A DNA stretch of 64,000 nt. Origin: Periweissella beninensis (GTDB taxonomy: Bacteria; Bacillota; Bacilli; Lactobacillales; Lactobacillaceae). Both the position numbers and the translations under genes were made by a program. Location of the stretch: assembly GCF_016908275.1 (NCBI RefSeq), contig NZ_JAFBDN010000002.1, positions 62,001-126,000 on the forward strand, given 5' to 3'. The notes beneath the pieces were generated by a model, which had not been told where the DNA came from, did no database searches, and saw only the letters and a list, made by a program, of their open reading frames with translations. Positions 20,651 to 30,145 of the stretch are shown in pieces. Position 1 is the first letter of the stretch. Each line of letters opens with the position of its first letter.

Positions 20651-23272
20651 TTATTTTTGGGATTTTATTTTTTGATAATACCGTAACAGAACGTAGTAAA
20701 GACCAATCATAAATATTGTAGTTATCGTTATGATAGTGCCAATAATTAAGTAGGGCGGTGTATATACTAATTTAAGCGTATGTTTACCTGGTGAGGTTTT
20801 AATGGCTAAAAACATATTAGCAATAGTAACCGTTTTAGCCTTTTTATTATCGACATACGCATGCCACCCTTTACTTTGAGGAATGCTTGTCATTATTAAG
20901 CTTTTTTGCGCAGTAGTAGTAATTTTACCACTAATTGTACGTTGGTTAAACTTAGTGATTTTTAAAGTATTTTGTTGCAAAGTAGCAGTTTCTTGTGCAA
21001 GTCTAGTATTATTTAACTTGTATAGTGAGACATTTTGAAGCCAGAGGGTCGCTTTTTTCAGAGTTATTTTTAGTTGTTGTTGTTGATTTTTGGCATTGGC
21101 AGCAACGTTAATAACAATGGTATGTCTAAATGAATCATTTGTATGAATTGTTTGTCCATTTAAGGTGATTGTTGCATTATCAGGCACCAGGGAGCTACCT
21201 AGTGTTAAATAATAAGAATCGTTAGTTTTAGGTGTAAAGTACAGTGTCAAACTAGTTGTTCCTAAAACTTTTTTGCGTGTGATATATGCACCCGTAATGG
21301 TTGTTGGAACCGTTGTGTTTGTTCCGGTAACGTGATCAAAGTTTTGGACTGTAAACAACTTTTTAGTATTATTAGAAAGTTTATTCCACAGTAATTCTTG
21401 GTTACGAATGGGATTGTTTAATTGGAATTTTAGGTTGGTTGCTGCTTGACTAGCGGCAAATCCTAACCCAATTACATTGTTATTTTGGTACGTTGAAACA
21501 TCCAATGTTTGTTTTAAAGCTTGCATCTTTCTTAAATCAGGGCGTTGTGAAATTAACATATTAGCAGGAGCACCGGCAATAGTTGAGAAATGATTTTTGG
21601 CATCAAGATAATATTTAAAATTCAAAAGATTATCAGTTAGTAATGTTCCATTAGCATAGACCGCATAATTATCGCCATCGGGATTACCGATATAACCCAT
21701 AAAGTCACTCGTTTTTTTTGCAAATGATGAACTAAATGCACTACCACCAAAATAATCTTGCATAAATGCATCACCTTTGGTTCGTTCATAAGTTTGGCCA
21801 ATTCGATAAAAGGTATTATTAGTTTTTGGTAGGGTAGTTAATGCTGAAGTTGTAGCAGCAACATTGGTTTGATATTCTGACTTAGTTAGATAACTAAAGT
21901 TATTTAGGGTCCAAGCAACATTAGTGGCTGTTTCAGTAATTACCAGTAATAAAACAAGCCAGCTCCAATATTTAAAACGTGGGGCAATAATTAAACAACA
22001 AGTTATTAGATAAAAAGCACTACCAATAAGAACTTGTGGCCAAGTCATAAAATTAGTCTTAGTCAGCGTAAAAGCAACAATGATAAAAACGACAATGAAA
22101 GTAGTTAACATAGTAATAATTTGTTTTTTTTGTTGTATCGTCTCAGGTTTAAAAGTATAGGCACCTAACCATAATAACCAAAATGACCAAATAAAACTGA
22201 ATCGATAAGGATACCATACTGGGAATTGAAAGCCATGCCAAAATAAGTCAAGTGGTGCCAAAAACATTGAGGCAAATAAAAACAAAGTAATTAACAATGT
22301 AAGGACTTTAGTTATCACTTTAGGACGCTTATCTGTGAAAAAGAGCATAGCGGTGATTAGTCCCAAACTACCTATGAAAATATTAGGTTGACCACTAGGC
22401 ATTTGTTCGAAATTAAAACTACCGACAAAAAATTTACTAAAAAATAGTAATGGATTGTACTCAAGCCAATTACCTATTTTTTCAGTCATGTATTGTCCTT
22501 TACCTTGAGTTAGGGCATAAGCGGTTGGTAAGAGAGTGATTGCCGCTAATAATGTACTAATTAGGGAACTACTAATAAATAAACCACTCTGCTTTAATAT
22601 GTCTTTTAGACTACCGGTTTCCCATGTTAAACGCCATATTGTATATATAACTAAAAAAATAGTGACCATATATGCCATATAATAGTTAATGATAAATAAG
22701 GCAGTTAGACTTATAATATATGGCCATACTCGCTTCATATTAAATAAATACTCTAAGCCAAGAATAATGAGCGGTAATAAGATGGCAGCATCTAACCATA
22801 ATAAATTTAACTCATAAGAAATCATCCATCCCATTAGCGCATATATAACACCAAAAGAAGTTAAGAGCCAGCCATGTTGCCATTTTAGCTTTTTTAAACT
22901 ATAGGCCATACTAAGACCTGTTAAACCATATTTAAGAAGTGTTAGTATTAGGATACCTATAGGAAGATTAGTTGGTTTGAAAAATAGGAGAATTAAATTA
23001 AGTGGGCTCATTAGATAATAAGTCCATAAGCCAAACATATCACCACCTAAGGCGTTACTAAATGAATAGAAGAATGTGGAGGTGTGATGTAATAGGGTAT
23101 TACGATATAACGCGAACATATCGACATATTGTTGCCCTAAATCAACAGTTAAAATAGAAGAATTACCAAATGGCATCATGCCACGAATACCAAAATATGT
23201 TCCCATAATAATGATTGGTAATAAAAAAGATAACCATAATGGTAATGAATTTTTATTAAAAAATTTATGCAT
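20651..23272 (-). CDS. yfhO: YfhO family polytopic membrane protein (putative GT-C glycosyltransferase)
   Basis: An 873-residue membrane protein with about a dozen hydrophobic segments in the first 450 residues and one at the C-terminus, with a large extracytoplasmic domain (about 460-835) between. The N-terminal VDLGQQYVDMFALYR segment carries the acidic/Gln signature of YfhO and resembles GT-C transferases that use polyprenyl-phosphate sugars. In Bacillus, YfhO is required for GlcNAc modification of lipoteichoic acid, with CsbB supplying the lipid-linked sugar. No csbB-like gene lies adjacent. Transcribed alone on the minus strand, and closed by the shared terminator at 20594. Confidence 0.88.
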   Translation of the reverse strand: MHKFFNKNSLPLWLSFLLPIIIMGTYFGIRGMMPFGNSSILTVDLGQQYVDMFALYRNTLLHHTSTFFYSFSNALGGDMFGLWTYYLMSPLNLILLFFKPTNLPIGILILTLLKYGLTGLSMAYSLKKLKWQHGWLLTSFGVIYALMGWMISYELNLLWLDAAILLPLIILGLEYLFNMKRVWPYIISLTALFIINYYMAYMVTIFLVIYTIWRLTWETGSLKDILKQSGLFISSSLISTLLAAITLLPTAYALTQGKGQYMTEKIGNWLEYNPLLFFSKFFVGSFNFEQMPSGQPNIFIGSLGLITAMLFFTDKRPKVITKVLTLLITLFLFASMFLAPLDLFWHGFQFPVWYPYRFSFIWSFWLLWLGAYTFKPETIQQKKQIITMLTTFIVVFIIVAFTLTKTNFMTWPQVLIGSAFYLITCCLIIAPRFKYWSWLVLLLVITETATNVAWTLNNFSYLTKSEYQTNVAATTSALTTLPKTNNTFYRIGQTYERTKGDAFMQDYFGGSAFSSSFAKKTSDFMGYIGNPDGDNYAVYANGTLLTDNLLNFKYYLDAKNHFSTIAGAPANMLISQRPDLRKMQALKQTLDVSTYQNNNVIGLGFAASQAATNLKFQLNNPIRNQELLWNKLSNNTKKLFTVQNFDHVTGTNTTVPTTITGAYITRKKVLGTTSLTLYFTPKTNDSYYLTLGSSLVPDNATITLNGQTIHTNDSFRHTIVINVAANAKNQQQQLKITLKKATLWLQNVSLYKLNNTRLAQETATLQQNTLKITKFNQRTISGKITTTAQKSLIMTSIPQSKGWHAYVDNKKAKTVTIANMFLAIKTSPGKHTLKLVYTPPYLIIGTIITITTIFMIGLYYVLLRYYQKIKSQK

Positions 23273-23493
23273 AATTAAGTGTGCCTATCATTTCTCTAAG
23301 TTTTAAATTTAACATAACTTTACCACAAAAAATTAAAACTAAATATAACACCGTCACAGTTTTATATCGGTGTGTTACAATGAATATCATTGAGTGTTTA
23401 CCTAAATAAGCGCTAACATAATTAAAGATAAAAATATTAATTTTTAAATAATTTACATAAATTAGTTAAATTAGTAAATGGTAGGGAGTTTCC

Positions 23494-25572
23494 ATGGAAA
23501 ATCGTTTTACTCGCAAAACACGTAAAAAGAAAGCATATCGTTCAGATTTACCTTTTCGTTTAAACTTAATTGTCATTATTGTTTTTTTGCTATTTATGGC
23601 ATTAATCGCGCAACTGTACTACCTACAGATAAAAAAGGGATCTTACTTTGTAGCGGACGTTAATCGGACCGATACTTTAGTTGAAACATCAAATGTTCAA
23701 CGGGGGATGATTTATGATTCAACAGGACGTGTTTTGGTAGGGAATAAAGCAAGTAAAGCTATTTCTTATACTAAGGGGGTTAATGTATTAAGTAGTGAAA
23801 TGTATCAAACTGCTAATCGTTTAGCTAAGTATTTAACGGTTAGCACCTCTCAATTATCAACAAGAACAGTTGCTGATTATATATTAGAAGATGATAAGCG
23901 GGTAGCTAAAGTACAAGCTAATATTAGTAACTATAGTTCCTTGAGTGATGATGGTAAATATAAAGCAGAACTTGCCGAAATTACTAATAATTTAAAAAAA
24001 TATAAATTAACTAAACGTCAAAAAAACGCAGCCATGATTTACCAAAGAATGACCGGTGCATATCAATTATCTACGACATATATTAAAGAGAGTGGGGTTA
24101 CTAATAAAGAAATTGCTGAAATTGGAGAGCATTTAAATGAGATGTCAGGGGTTAAAATTAGTACTGCATGGACGCGTAATTACCCACAGGGTAAATCTGT
24201 TCAAGGTATTATTGGGACCGTTTCTTCTGAAAAAGTCGGGTTACCTGATAGTCAAGTAAATACGCTATTAGCAAAAGGGTATTCACGAAATGATTCAGTT
24301 GGCCAAAGCTATATCGAAGAGCAATATGAATCAGCTCTAAAAGGTACCAAGGCTCAGACACAGTATGAAATGAGTTCAAATAATAAAATTGTTAAAGCCG
24401 TAGAGCAATATAGTGGTCGTAAGGGTGATAATTTAGTTCTTACAATCAATGCTAAATTTCAAGCCGCTATGGAAAAAGCATTACGCGCCCATATTTCTGG
24501 TGGTTTAACCTCTGGTGCCTATGCAGTTGCGATAAATCCATATACTGGTGGTATTTATGGGATTGCTGGGATTGATCGTAATGCCAAAACTGGTAAGATT
24601 ACTAGCAATGCACTGGGAGCTTTAAATCAATCGATAGTGATGGGATCTGTTGTTAAGCCCGCAATGGTGGCTGGTGGCCTTAAACGAGGTGTTATTACGC
24701 CGACTAATAATGTTATTAGTGATCGTCCTATTAAAATTGCCGGAACAAATACGATGAGTTCTGACTGGAATAAGAGTAGCGTGATTCCTATTACAGCTCA
24801 GACTGCGTTAGCAGTGTCTTCAAACTCATATATGATGCAGTTAGCTCTTAAAGAAGGGGGTACTAGCTATACACCAGGAATGGGATTGAGTTCTTTAAAT
24901 TCAAATGTATTTTCAATTATGCGAAATAACTTTAATCAATTTGGATTGGGTGTTAAGACCGGGATTGATTTACCTGGTGAATCATCAGGTATTGAAGGGG
25001 CCTCTGGGCGAGCTAACCTAGGGAAAGCATTAATGGAAGCCTATGGTCAATATGATGCGTATACAGTTTTACAGTTAGCTCAATATGTATCAGCAATTGT
25101 AAATGGTGGGTATCGATTAAAGCCACATGTTGTTCAGGCTATCCAGTCATCCGATGCAAATGGAAAATTAAGTAATATTCAAAGTACGGTCAAGACACAA
25201 GTGTTAAATAGTGTTGGCTGGACAGCAGCACAACGTAAAGTGATAACAGAGGGAATGCATCAAGTGGTCGCTGGCTCTAATGCTCGACGAACTGGTCAAA
25301 AACTAGCAGAAATTACACCGACACCATCTGCTAAGACTGGGACAGCCGAAACGTACACGAATGGTAAGTCAACTTTAACATTAAGTTTGATAACGTATAT
25401 TCCAGGTTCAAAAATAGCAATTGCGTTGGCAATGCCTAGTGGACCACAGTCAAACTTTGGTTCAAATAAAAATTTAGATATGGCAATTGATATCTATAAA
25501 GCTTATTTTAAGTATATTCAACCCAAGGCTAGTGTTAAGAGCACACTGAAAACAACATCATTAGGAAATTAA
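23494..25572 (+). CDS. class B penicillin-binding protein (PBP2b-type transpeptidase)
   Basis: A monofunctional peptidoglycan transpeptidase of 692 residues. A basic cytoplasmic tail and one membrane anchor (about 24-46) are followed by the dimerisation domain with RGMIYDSTGRVL, and by the transpeptidase domain: the SVVK box has the acylated Ser385 and Lys388, SSN is at 442-444 and KTGTAET starts at Lys614. It probably works with RodA in cell elongation, as lactobacillar PBP2b next to rpmG does. It is not the PASTA-containing divisome PBP2x, since no PASTA domain is present. The ATG start follows GTAGGGAG. rpmG follows after a gap of about 120 bases that may hold a separate promoter. Confidence 0.92.
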   Translation: MENRFTRKTRKKKAYRSDLPFRLNLIVIIVFLLFMALIAQLYYLQIKKGSYFVADVNRTDTLVETSNVQRGMIYDSTGRVLVGNKASKAISYTKGVNVLSSEMYQTANRLAKYLTVSTSQLSTRTVADYILEDDKRVAKVQANISNYSSLSDDGKYKAELAEITNNLKKYKLTKRQKNAAMIYQRMTGAYQLSTTYIKESGVTNKEIAEIGEHLNEMSGVKISTAWTRNYPQGKSVQGIIGTVSSEKVGLPDSQVNTLLAKGYSRNDSVGQSYIEEQYESALKGTKAQTQYEMSSNNKIVKAVEQYSGRKGDNLVLTINAKFQAAMEKALRAHISGGLTSGAYAVAINPYTGGIYGIAGIDRNAKTGKITSNALGALNQSIVMGSVVKPAMVAGGLKRGVITPTNNVISDRPIKIAGTNTMSSDWNKSSVIPITAQTALAVSSNSYMMQLALKEGGTSYTPGMGLSSLNSNVFSIMRNNFNQFGLGVKTGIDLPGESSGIEGASGRANLGKALMEAYGQYDAYTVLQLAQYVSAIVNGGYRLKPHVVQAIQSSDANGKLSNIQSTVKTQVLNSVGWTAAQRKVITEGMHQVVAGSNARRTGQKLAEITPTPSAKTGTAETYTNGKSTLTLSLITYIPGSKIAIALAMPSGPQSNFGSNKNLDMAIDIYKAYFKYIQPKASVKSTLKTTSLGN

Positions 25573-25693
25573 AAACCTTAAATTTTTACTAGCATTTATG
25601 TTAATTTTCTGGTAATATAGTCTGAGTTGAGGGCGCGTGCGCTATAGCCAGCCCGATGAATTACAGACAAAAAAATATTGGAGGGCTTTTAAA

Positions 25694-25843
25694 ATGCGCG
25701 TACATATTACATTAGAATGTACAGAATGCGGCGAACGCAATTACTTATCAACTAAGAATCGTCGGAACAACCCCGATCGAATTGAAGTTAATAAGTATTG
25801 CCCACGTGACCGTAAAGTGACTTTACACCGTGAAACTAAGTAA
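25694..25843 (+). CDS. rpmG: 50S ribosomal protein L33
   Basis: A 49-residue L33, component of the large ribosomal subunit near the E site. ATG 25694 follows the strong site GGAGGG; a longer upstream reading from 25637 would add residues not found in L33. The N-terminal CTEC pair is present, while the second pair is reduced to a single Cys in KYCPRD, as also seen in some Bacillus L33 proteins, so the zinc ribbon is incomplete. The C-terminus LHRETK is typical. A terminator follows at once. Confidence 0.95.
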   Translation: MRVHITLECTECGERNYLSTKNRRNNPDRIEVNKYCPRDRKVTLHRETK

Positions 25844-25857
25844 TTTTGATTAGATTA

Positions 25858-25899
25858 AATAACACTAAGCTAGTAAATTAGCCTAGTGTTATTTTTTTA
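25858..25899 (+). terminator. intrinsic terminator of rpmG
   Basis: Arms AATAACACTAAGCTA and TAGCCTAGTGTTATT with one mismatch, followed by a run of T. Confidence 0.88.
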
Positions 25900-25988
25900 G
25901 TAGAATTTTGAAGTAATTGGCTTTTTAAACTTAGAGGACCGTGCTATAATTAATGTTACAAAATTTTTATGAAAAGAGGTCTACCATT

Positions 25989-27323
25989 TTGGAACCTGGT
26001 CCGTCTAATTATTTAGCAAATGTGACGATAATTATTGTTATTTTGTTATTGGCTGTTTTATTTACTTTAACTGAGTATTCATTGGTGCGAGTACGAATTA
26101 GTGCGCTTAGAGCATTGAAGGAAGAACGCCCACGCTCGAGTAAGTTGATTGATTCAGCTATTCATATGGCCGAAAATTTAACTGAATATTTATCAACAGC
26201 ACAGGTTGGAATCACCTTAACTAGTTTGATTTTAGGTTGGATTGGTGAAGAAACAATTGCCGATGCAATTATTGCTAGTAACTTACTGCCAGCCGACGTT
26301 GCTAAGGGGATATCGTCGATTGTTGCAATTTTACTATTTACAGTAATTCACGCAGTATTTACTGATTTAGTACCAAAAAATATTGCGATTGCGGATCCGT
26401 TGAAAATGATGTTATTTATTGTCCGGCCAATTCGCTTTTTTCATATTGTTCTTTACCCATTAATTTTCTTGTTAGACCGCACGGCTAACATTTTTACGCA
26501 TTTATTGGGATATCCAACAGCAACAGATGAAGATATTTATTCTCAAAATGAAATTTTATCTTTATCTAAAAATGCTGCTAAAGCTGGAACATTGGATCAA
26601 GAAGATTTGACATTTATGGAACGCGCTTTTGATATGAATGATAAGGTGGCGGTTGATATTATGATTGATCGAACATCAATGTGTGTTGTTGATGTTGATA
26701 CTACTATCAAAGAAGCTTTAGATCTTTATTTACAAGAAAGATATTCACGTTTTCCGGTTATCGCTGACGGTGATAAAGATAAAGTGATTGGTTATATTTA
26801 TACATATGATTTAATTCGTCAAGGGAGAATCGATGATAGTGTACCAGTGGTACGTGTTATGCGGGATATTCCTGCTGTACCTGAAAATATGGATGTTCAT
26901 GATGTCCTCAAATTAATGGTCGCAAAACGTGCCCCAATAACGATTGTTGTTGATGAATATGGTGGAACGTCTGGATTAATTACTGATAAAGATATTTATG
27001 AAGAACTATTTGGCTCTGTTCGTGACGAAATTGATGATGTTTCAGATGATTATGTCGAAAAGTTGGGTAATGGTAAATATAAAGTTAGTGGTAAAATAAC
27101 GCTATATGATTTTGAACGGTATTTTGGCGTGACTGTTAAAGAACTTGAAGAAGATGAAGCTGTAACATTGACAGGATATGTCTTAAATCAAGAACCAGAG
27201 TTTAGAACTGGTGATATTATGCAAGTTGCACAATTCGAATTAAAAGCGTTAGATTATGATAATGCATACATTAATGAATTTGCAGTAAAAGTTTTACCTG
27301 TTGTGAAAACTGATGAGGATTGA
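25989..27323 (+). CDS. CNNM/HlyC-CorC family membrane protein with CBS pair
   Basis: A 444-residue protein with three or four N-terminal membrane segments (DUF21/CNNM domain), a tandem CBS domain (about residues 195-325, with VDIMIDRTSM and VVDEYGGTSGLITD) and a C-terminal CorC_HlyC domain. Relatives export or homeostatically control Mg2+ and other divalent ions and are often misnamed hemolysins. I prefer the TTG start at 25989: AGAGG lies 9 bases upstream at 25975-25979. The upstream ATG at 25953 lies only 3 bases after the -10 box TATAAT (25945-25950) and would need a start codon at or before the transcript's first base. The gene is monocistronic with its own terminator. Confidence 0.85.
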   Translation: MEPGPSNYLANVTIIIVILLLAVLFTLTEYSLVRVRISALRALKEERPRSSKLIDSAIHMAENLTEYLSTAQVGITLTSLILGWIGEETIADAIIASNLLPADVAKGISSIVAILLFTVIHAVFTDLVPKNIAIADPLKMMLFIVRPIRFFHIVLYPLIFLLDRTANIFTHLLGYPTATDEDIYSQNEILSLSKNAAKAGTLDQEDLTFMERAFDMNDKVAVDIMIDRTSMCVVDVDTTIKEALDLYLQERYSRFPVIADGDKDKVIGYIYTYDLIRQGRIDDSVPVVRVMRDIPAVPENMDVHDVLKLMVAKRAPITIVVDEYGGTSGLITDKDIYEELFGSVRDEIDDVSDDYVEKLGNGKYKVSGKITLYDFERYFGVTVKELEEDEAVTLTGYVLNQEPEFRTGDIMQVAQFELKALDYDNAYINEFAVKVLPVVKTDED

Positions 27324-27353
27324 ATGTAGTTTACAAGATTAAAAATATTTTTT

Positions 27354-27393
27354 AAGTGGTAGTCAACTTTTTGAAAGTTGACTACCACTTTTT
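27354..27393 (+). terminator. intrinsic terminator after CNNM gene
   Basis: A perfect 17-bp stem (AAGTGGTAGTCAACTTT and complement) with a 3-base loop and a T-run. Confidence 0.92.
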
Positions 27394-27434
27394 GTACAAT
27401 TTTTGACAAAATTAATAAAAAAATGATAGCTTTT

Positions 27435-27448
27435 TGAAAACGCTTACT
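27435..27448 (+). promoter_or_regulatory. cre-like CcpA site upstream of ackA
   Basis: TGAAAACGCTTACT matches the cre consensus TGNAANCGNTNNCA at all fixed positions except the last. It lies about 48 bases upstream of the ackA start codon. In Bacillus, CcpA activates ackA from an upstream cre; whether this site activates or represses depends on the promoter, which I cannot place with confidence. Confidence 0.7.
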
Positions 27449-27495
27449 TTAAAATTAGAGATAGTCAATACCAGAAAAATACAGGAGTATACATT

Positions 27496-28677
27496 ATGAC
27501 AAAAGTTTTAGCGCTAAATGCTGGTTCCTCATCATTAAAAATGCAATTAATGGAAATGCCCGCGGAGAAACTATTATGTAAAGGACAGGTTGAACGAATT
27601 GGCTTTAACGATGCCATTGTTACAGTTAAATCCGCCGATAAAAAAATTAAAAAAATTATGGCTATTAAAGATCACACAAAAGCCATTGACATTCTGTTAA
27701 AAGCTTTGGTTGAACTAGCAGTAATTACTGATTATGCTGAAATCAAAGGGGCTGGCCATCGAATTGTTCAAGGTGGGACTTACTTCAATAAATCAGTAGT
27801 TATTGATGCTAATGTACTTAAAAAAATTGAGTCATTAGGAGAATTGGCACCACTACATAATCCAGTTGCAGTAATTGTTATTAAAGCCCTTAATGCTATA
27901 TTACCTGATATTATTTCTGTAGGAGTATTCGATACGGCTTTTCATCAGTCTTTAGCTGAAGTGGCATATCTGTATAGTATTCCCTTAGAATTATCGCAAA
28001 AATATGCAATTAGGAAATATGGGGCTCATGGTACATCTCATGATTATGTTAGTCATCGAGCGGCGGAGATGTTGGACAAACAATATGAGGATTTAAAAAT
28101 TATTACATTACATTTAGGTGCTGGTGCGTCAATGACAGCGATTAAAAATGGTAAATCATTTGATACATCAATGGGCTTTACACCGATTGCTGGATTAACT
28201 ATGGGAACACGAGCAGGCGATATTGATATTTCGATCATTACTTATTTAGCGGAAAAACTAAAAATCTCAGAGAAGGAAGTTTTTGAAATATTGAATAAAA
28301 AATCAGGTTTACTTGGTTTATCAGGAATTTCTTCAGATTCTCGTGAGATTGAAGATGCGATGGCTACAGATGATCGTGCAAAATTAGCTATGGATATTTT
28401 TGTGGATCGCATTATTGGCTATATTGGTTCATACTATGCAAAAATGGGTGGCGTTGATGTTTTGGTATTTACAGCAGGAATTGGTGAAAATTCAGCAATT
28501 GTAAGGCAAATGATTATTGACCGATTAAGTTTTTTAGGAATAAAATTAGCACCTGAATTAAATCAAGTTCGAGGTGTTGAGCAAGTTATTTCAACTGACG
28601 ATTCAACAGCAACCGTTTTATTGATACCTACTAATGAAGAATTGATGATTGCTCGAGATACATTTAAAATTATTTAA
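27496..28677 (+). CDS. ackA: acetate kinase
   Basis: Converts acetyl phosphate and ADP to acetate and ATP, the substrate-level phosphorylation step at the end of acetate fermentation. The 393-residue length is normal. The ASKHA fold shows LALNAGSSSLKMQL at the N-terminus (Asn, Ser and Lys of phosphate 1), GHRIVQGG, VGVFDTAFHQ, the GAHGTSHDYV signature with the substrate-binding His, HLGAGASM and TAGIGENS. The ribosome binding site is CAGGAG. It stands alone behind a cre-like site and is followed by a terminator. No phosphotransacetylase gene is in the window. Confidence 0.97.
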   Translation: MTKVLALNAGSSSLKMQLMEMPAEKLLCKGQVERIGFNDAIVTVKSADKKIKKIMAIKDHTKAIDILLKALVELAVITDYAEIKGAGHRIVQGGTYFNKSVVIDANVLKKIESLGELAPLHNPVAVIVIKALNAILPDIISVGVFDTAFHQSLAEVAYLYSIPLELSQKYAIRKYGAHGTSHDYVSHRAAEMLDKQYEDLKIITLHLGAGASMTAIKNGKSFDTSMGFTPIAGLTMGTRAGDIDISIITYLAEKLKISEKEVFEILNKKSGLLGLSGISSDSREIEDAMATDDRAKLAMDIFVDRIIGYIGSYYAKMGGVDVLVFTAGIGENSAIVRQMIIDRLSFLGIKLAPELNQVRGVEQVISTDDSTATVLLIPTNEELMIARDTFKII

Positions 28678-28678
28678 A

Positions 28679-28733
28679 AAAATAACCAAAAATATGAATA
28701 CTATAAAAATAGTACGTATTTTTGGTTATTTTT
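28679..28733 (+). terminator. intrinsic terminator of ackA
   Basis: Arms AAATAACCAAAAATA... and ...TATTTTTGGTTATTT form a long AT-rich hairpin ending in a T-run. Confidence 0.8.
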
Positions 28734-28760
28734 AATTATTGCTTAAGTTTATTTGAGTTA

Positions 28761-28806
28761 AAATACGAACTATAATATTGATTTTTTTGAAATAATGCGG
28801 TATTCT
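28761..28806 (+). promoter_or_regulatory. purA promoter with PurR-box-like element
   Basis: AAATACGAACTAT at 28761-28773 fits the PurBox consensus AWWWCCGAACWWT at 12 of 13 positions. Directly downstream lie -35 TTGATT (28778-28783) and -10 TATTCT (28801-28806), 17 bp apart. This suggests PurR/PRPP control of the purA-purB-hpt block. Confidence 0.65.
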
Positions 28807-28846
28807 ATTAAAGGTTTATTTTTATAAATGGAGGATTTTTAAACAT

Positions 28847-30145
28847 ATGGCAGGAATAGTAGTGGTCGGTAGTCAATGGGGTGATGAAGGGAAGGGTAAA
28901 ATAACTAACTTTTTAGCTCAAGATGCAGATGTTATTGTGCGTTATCAAGGCGGTGATAATGCTGGACATACTATTGTATTTAATAATCAAAAATTTGAAC
29001 TACGTTCGGTGCCTTCAGGGATTTTTGACATTAATAAATTAGCAGTAATTGGTAATGGGACAGTTTTAAATCCGAAATCGTTACTTGAAGAATTAGCATA
29101 TTTACGATCTCGTGGGGTAGAAACTACTAATTTAAAAATTTCTGATCGGGCACAAGTGCTTTTCTCTTACCATAAGTTATTTGATATCTTACAAGAAACA
29201 GCAAAAAAAGAAAATAAAATTGGTACTACTGGTAATGGTATTGGTCCAGCGTATGCCGATAAAATGGCACGAACAGGAATTAGAATGTGTGATTTATTAG
29301 ACTATGAAGTCTTGGAGCAAAGAATTAAAACTGTTGTTGCTAATAAAAATGAATTATTAACTAAAATTTATAATCATGCGCCTTTGGACGCGGATGCGTT
29401 ACTTGAAGAATATTATGCCTACGGTCAACAATTAGCGCCATATGTAACTGATACTGCATATCTTGTTGATGAAGCTTTTAAAGCAAATAAACGTGTATTA
29501 TTTGAAGGTGCTCAAGGTGTTATGTTAGACATTGATCACGGCACTTATCCATATGTAACTTCATCTAATCCCATTGCAGGTGGTGTAACAACTGGCGTTG
29601 GAATTGGACCAAATAAGGTAACCGAAGTTGTGGGGGTAGCCAAAGCATATACTTCGCGAGTAGGTGAGGGGCCTTTCCCAACTGAATTAGTTAATGAAAT
29701 TGGGGATCATATTCGTGAAGTAGGACATGAATATGGTGTTGTTACCCATCGACCACGAAGAATAGGTTGGTTTGATTCTGTGGTTATGCGGCATTCAGCG
29801 CGTGTAGCAGGAATTACTAAGTTAGCAGTTAATTGTATTGATGTGTTAACTGGGATTGAAGTTTTAAAAATTGCAACTGCTTATGAATTGGATGGCAAAG
29901 AGATTAAGTACTATCCAGCAAGTTTTAAAGACTTAGAGCGAGTTACTCCAATTTATGAAGAATTACCTGGTTGGAATGAAGATATTACTAATATCAAACG
30001 GCGCGAAGATTTACCAATCAATGCACAAAATTATTTAAAAAGAATTGAAGCGTTAATCGGTGTTGAAATTGCAACATTTTCAGTTGGGCCAGATCGACAA
30101 CAAACAAATGTTTTACAAGATGTTTGGACAGGAGAACAGTTATGA
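28847..30145 (+). CDS. purA: adenylosuccinate synthetase
   Basis: Joins IMP and aspartate with GTP to form adenylosuccinate, the committed step to AMP. The 432-residue sequence opens with [14 protein letters not shown], containing the catalytic Asp and the P-loop, followed by QGGDNAGHT, the GIGPAYADK loop, [15 protein letters not shown] and [15 protein letters not shown] site precedes the ATG. The purB ATG overlaps the stop codon (ATGA), so the next step of the pathway is translationally coupled. A PurBox-like element precedes the promoter. Confidence 0.97.
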   Translation: MAGIVVVGSQWGDEGKGKITNFLAQDADVIVRYQGGDNAGHTIVFNNQKFELRSVPSGIFDINKLAVIGNGTVLNPKSLLEELAYLRSRGVETTNLKISDRAQVLFSYHKLFDILQETAKKENKIGTTGNGIGPAYADKMARTGIRMCDLLDYEVLEQRIKTVVANKNELLTKIYNHAPLDADALLEEYYAYGQQLAPYVTDTAYLVDEAFKANKRVLFEGAQGVMLDIDHGTYPYVTSSNPIAGGVTTGVGIGPNKVTEVVGVAKAYTSRVGEGPFPTELVNEIGDHIREVGHEYGVVTHRPRRIGWFDSVVMRHSARVAGITKLAVNCIDVLTGIEVLKIATAYELDGKEIKYYPASFKDLERVTPIYEELPGWNEDITNIKRREDLPINAQNYLKRIEALIGVEIATFSVGPDRQQTNVLQDVWTGEQL

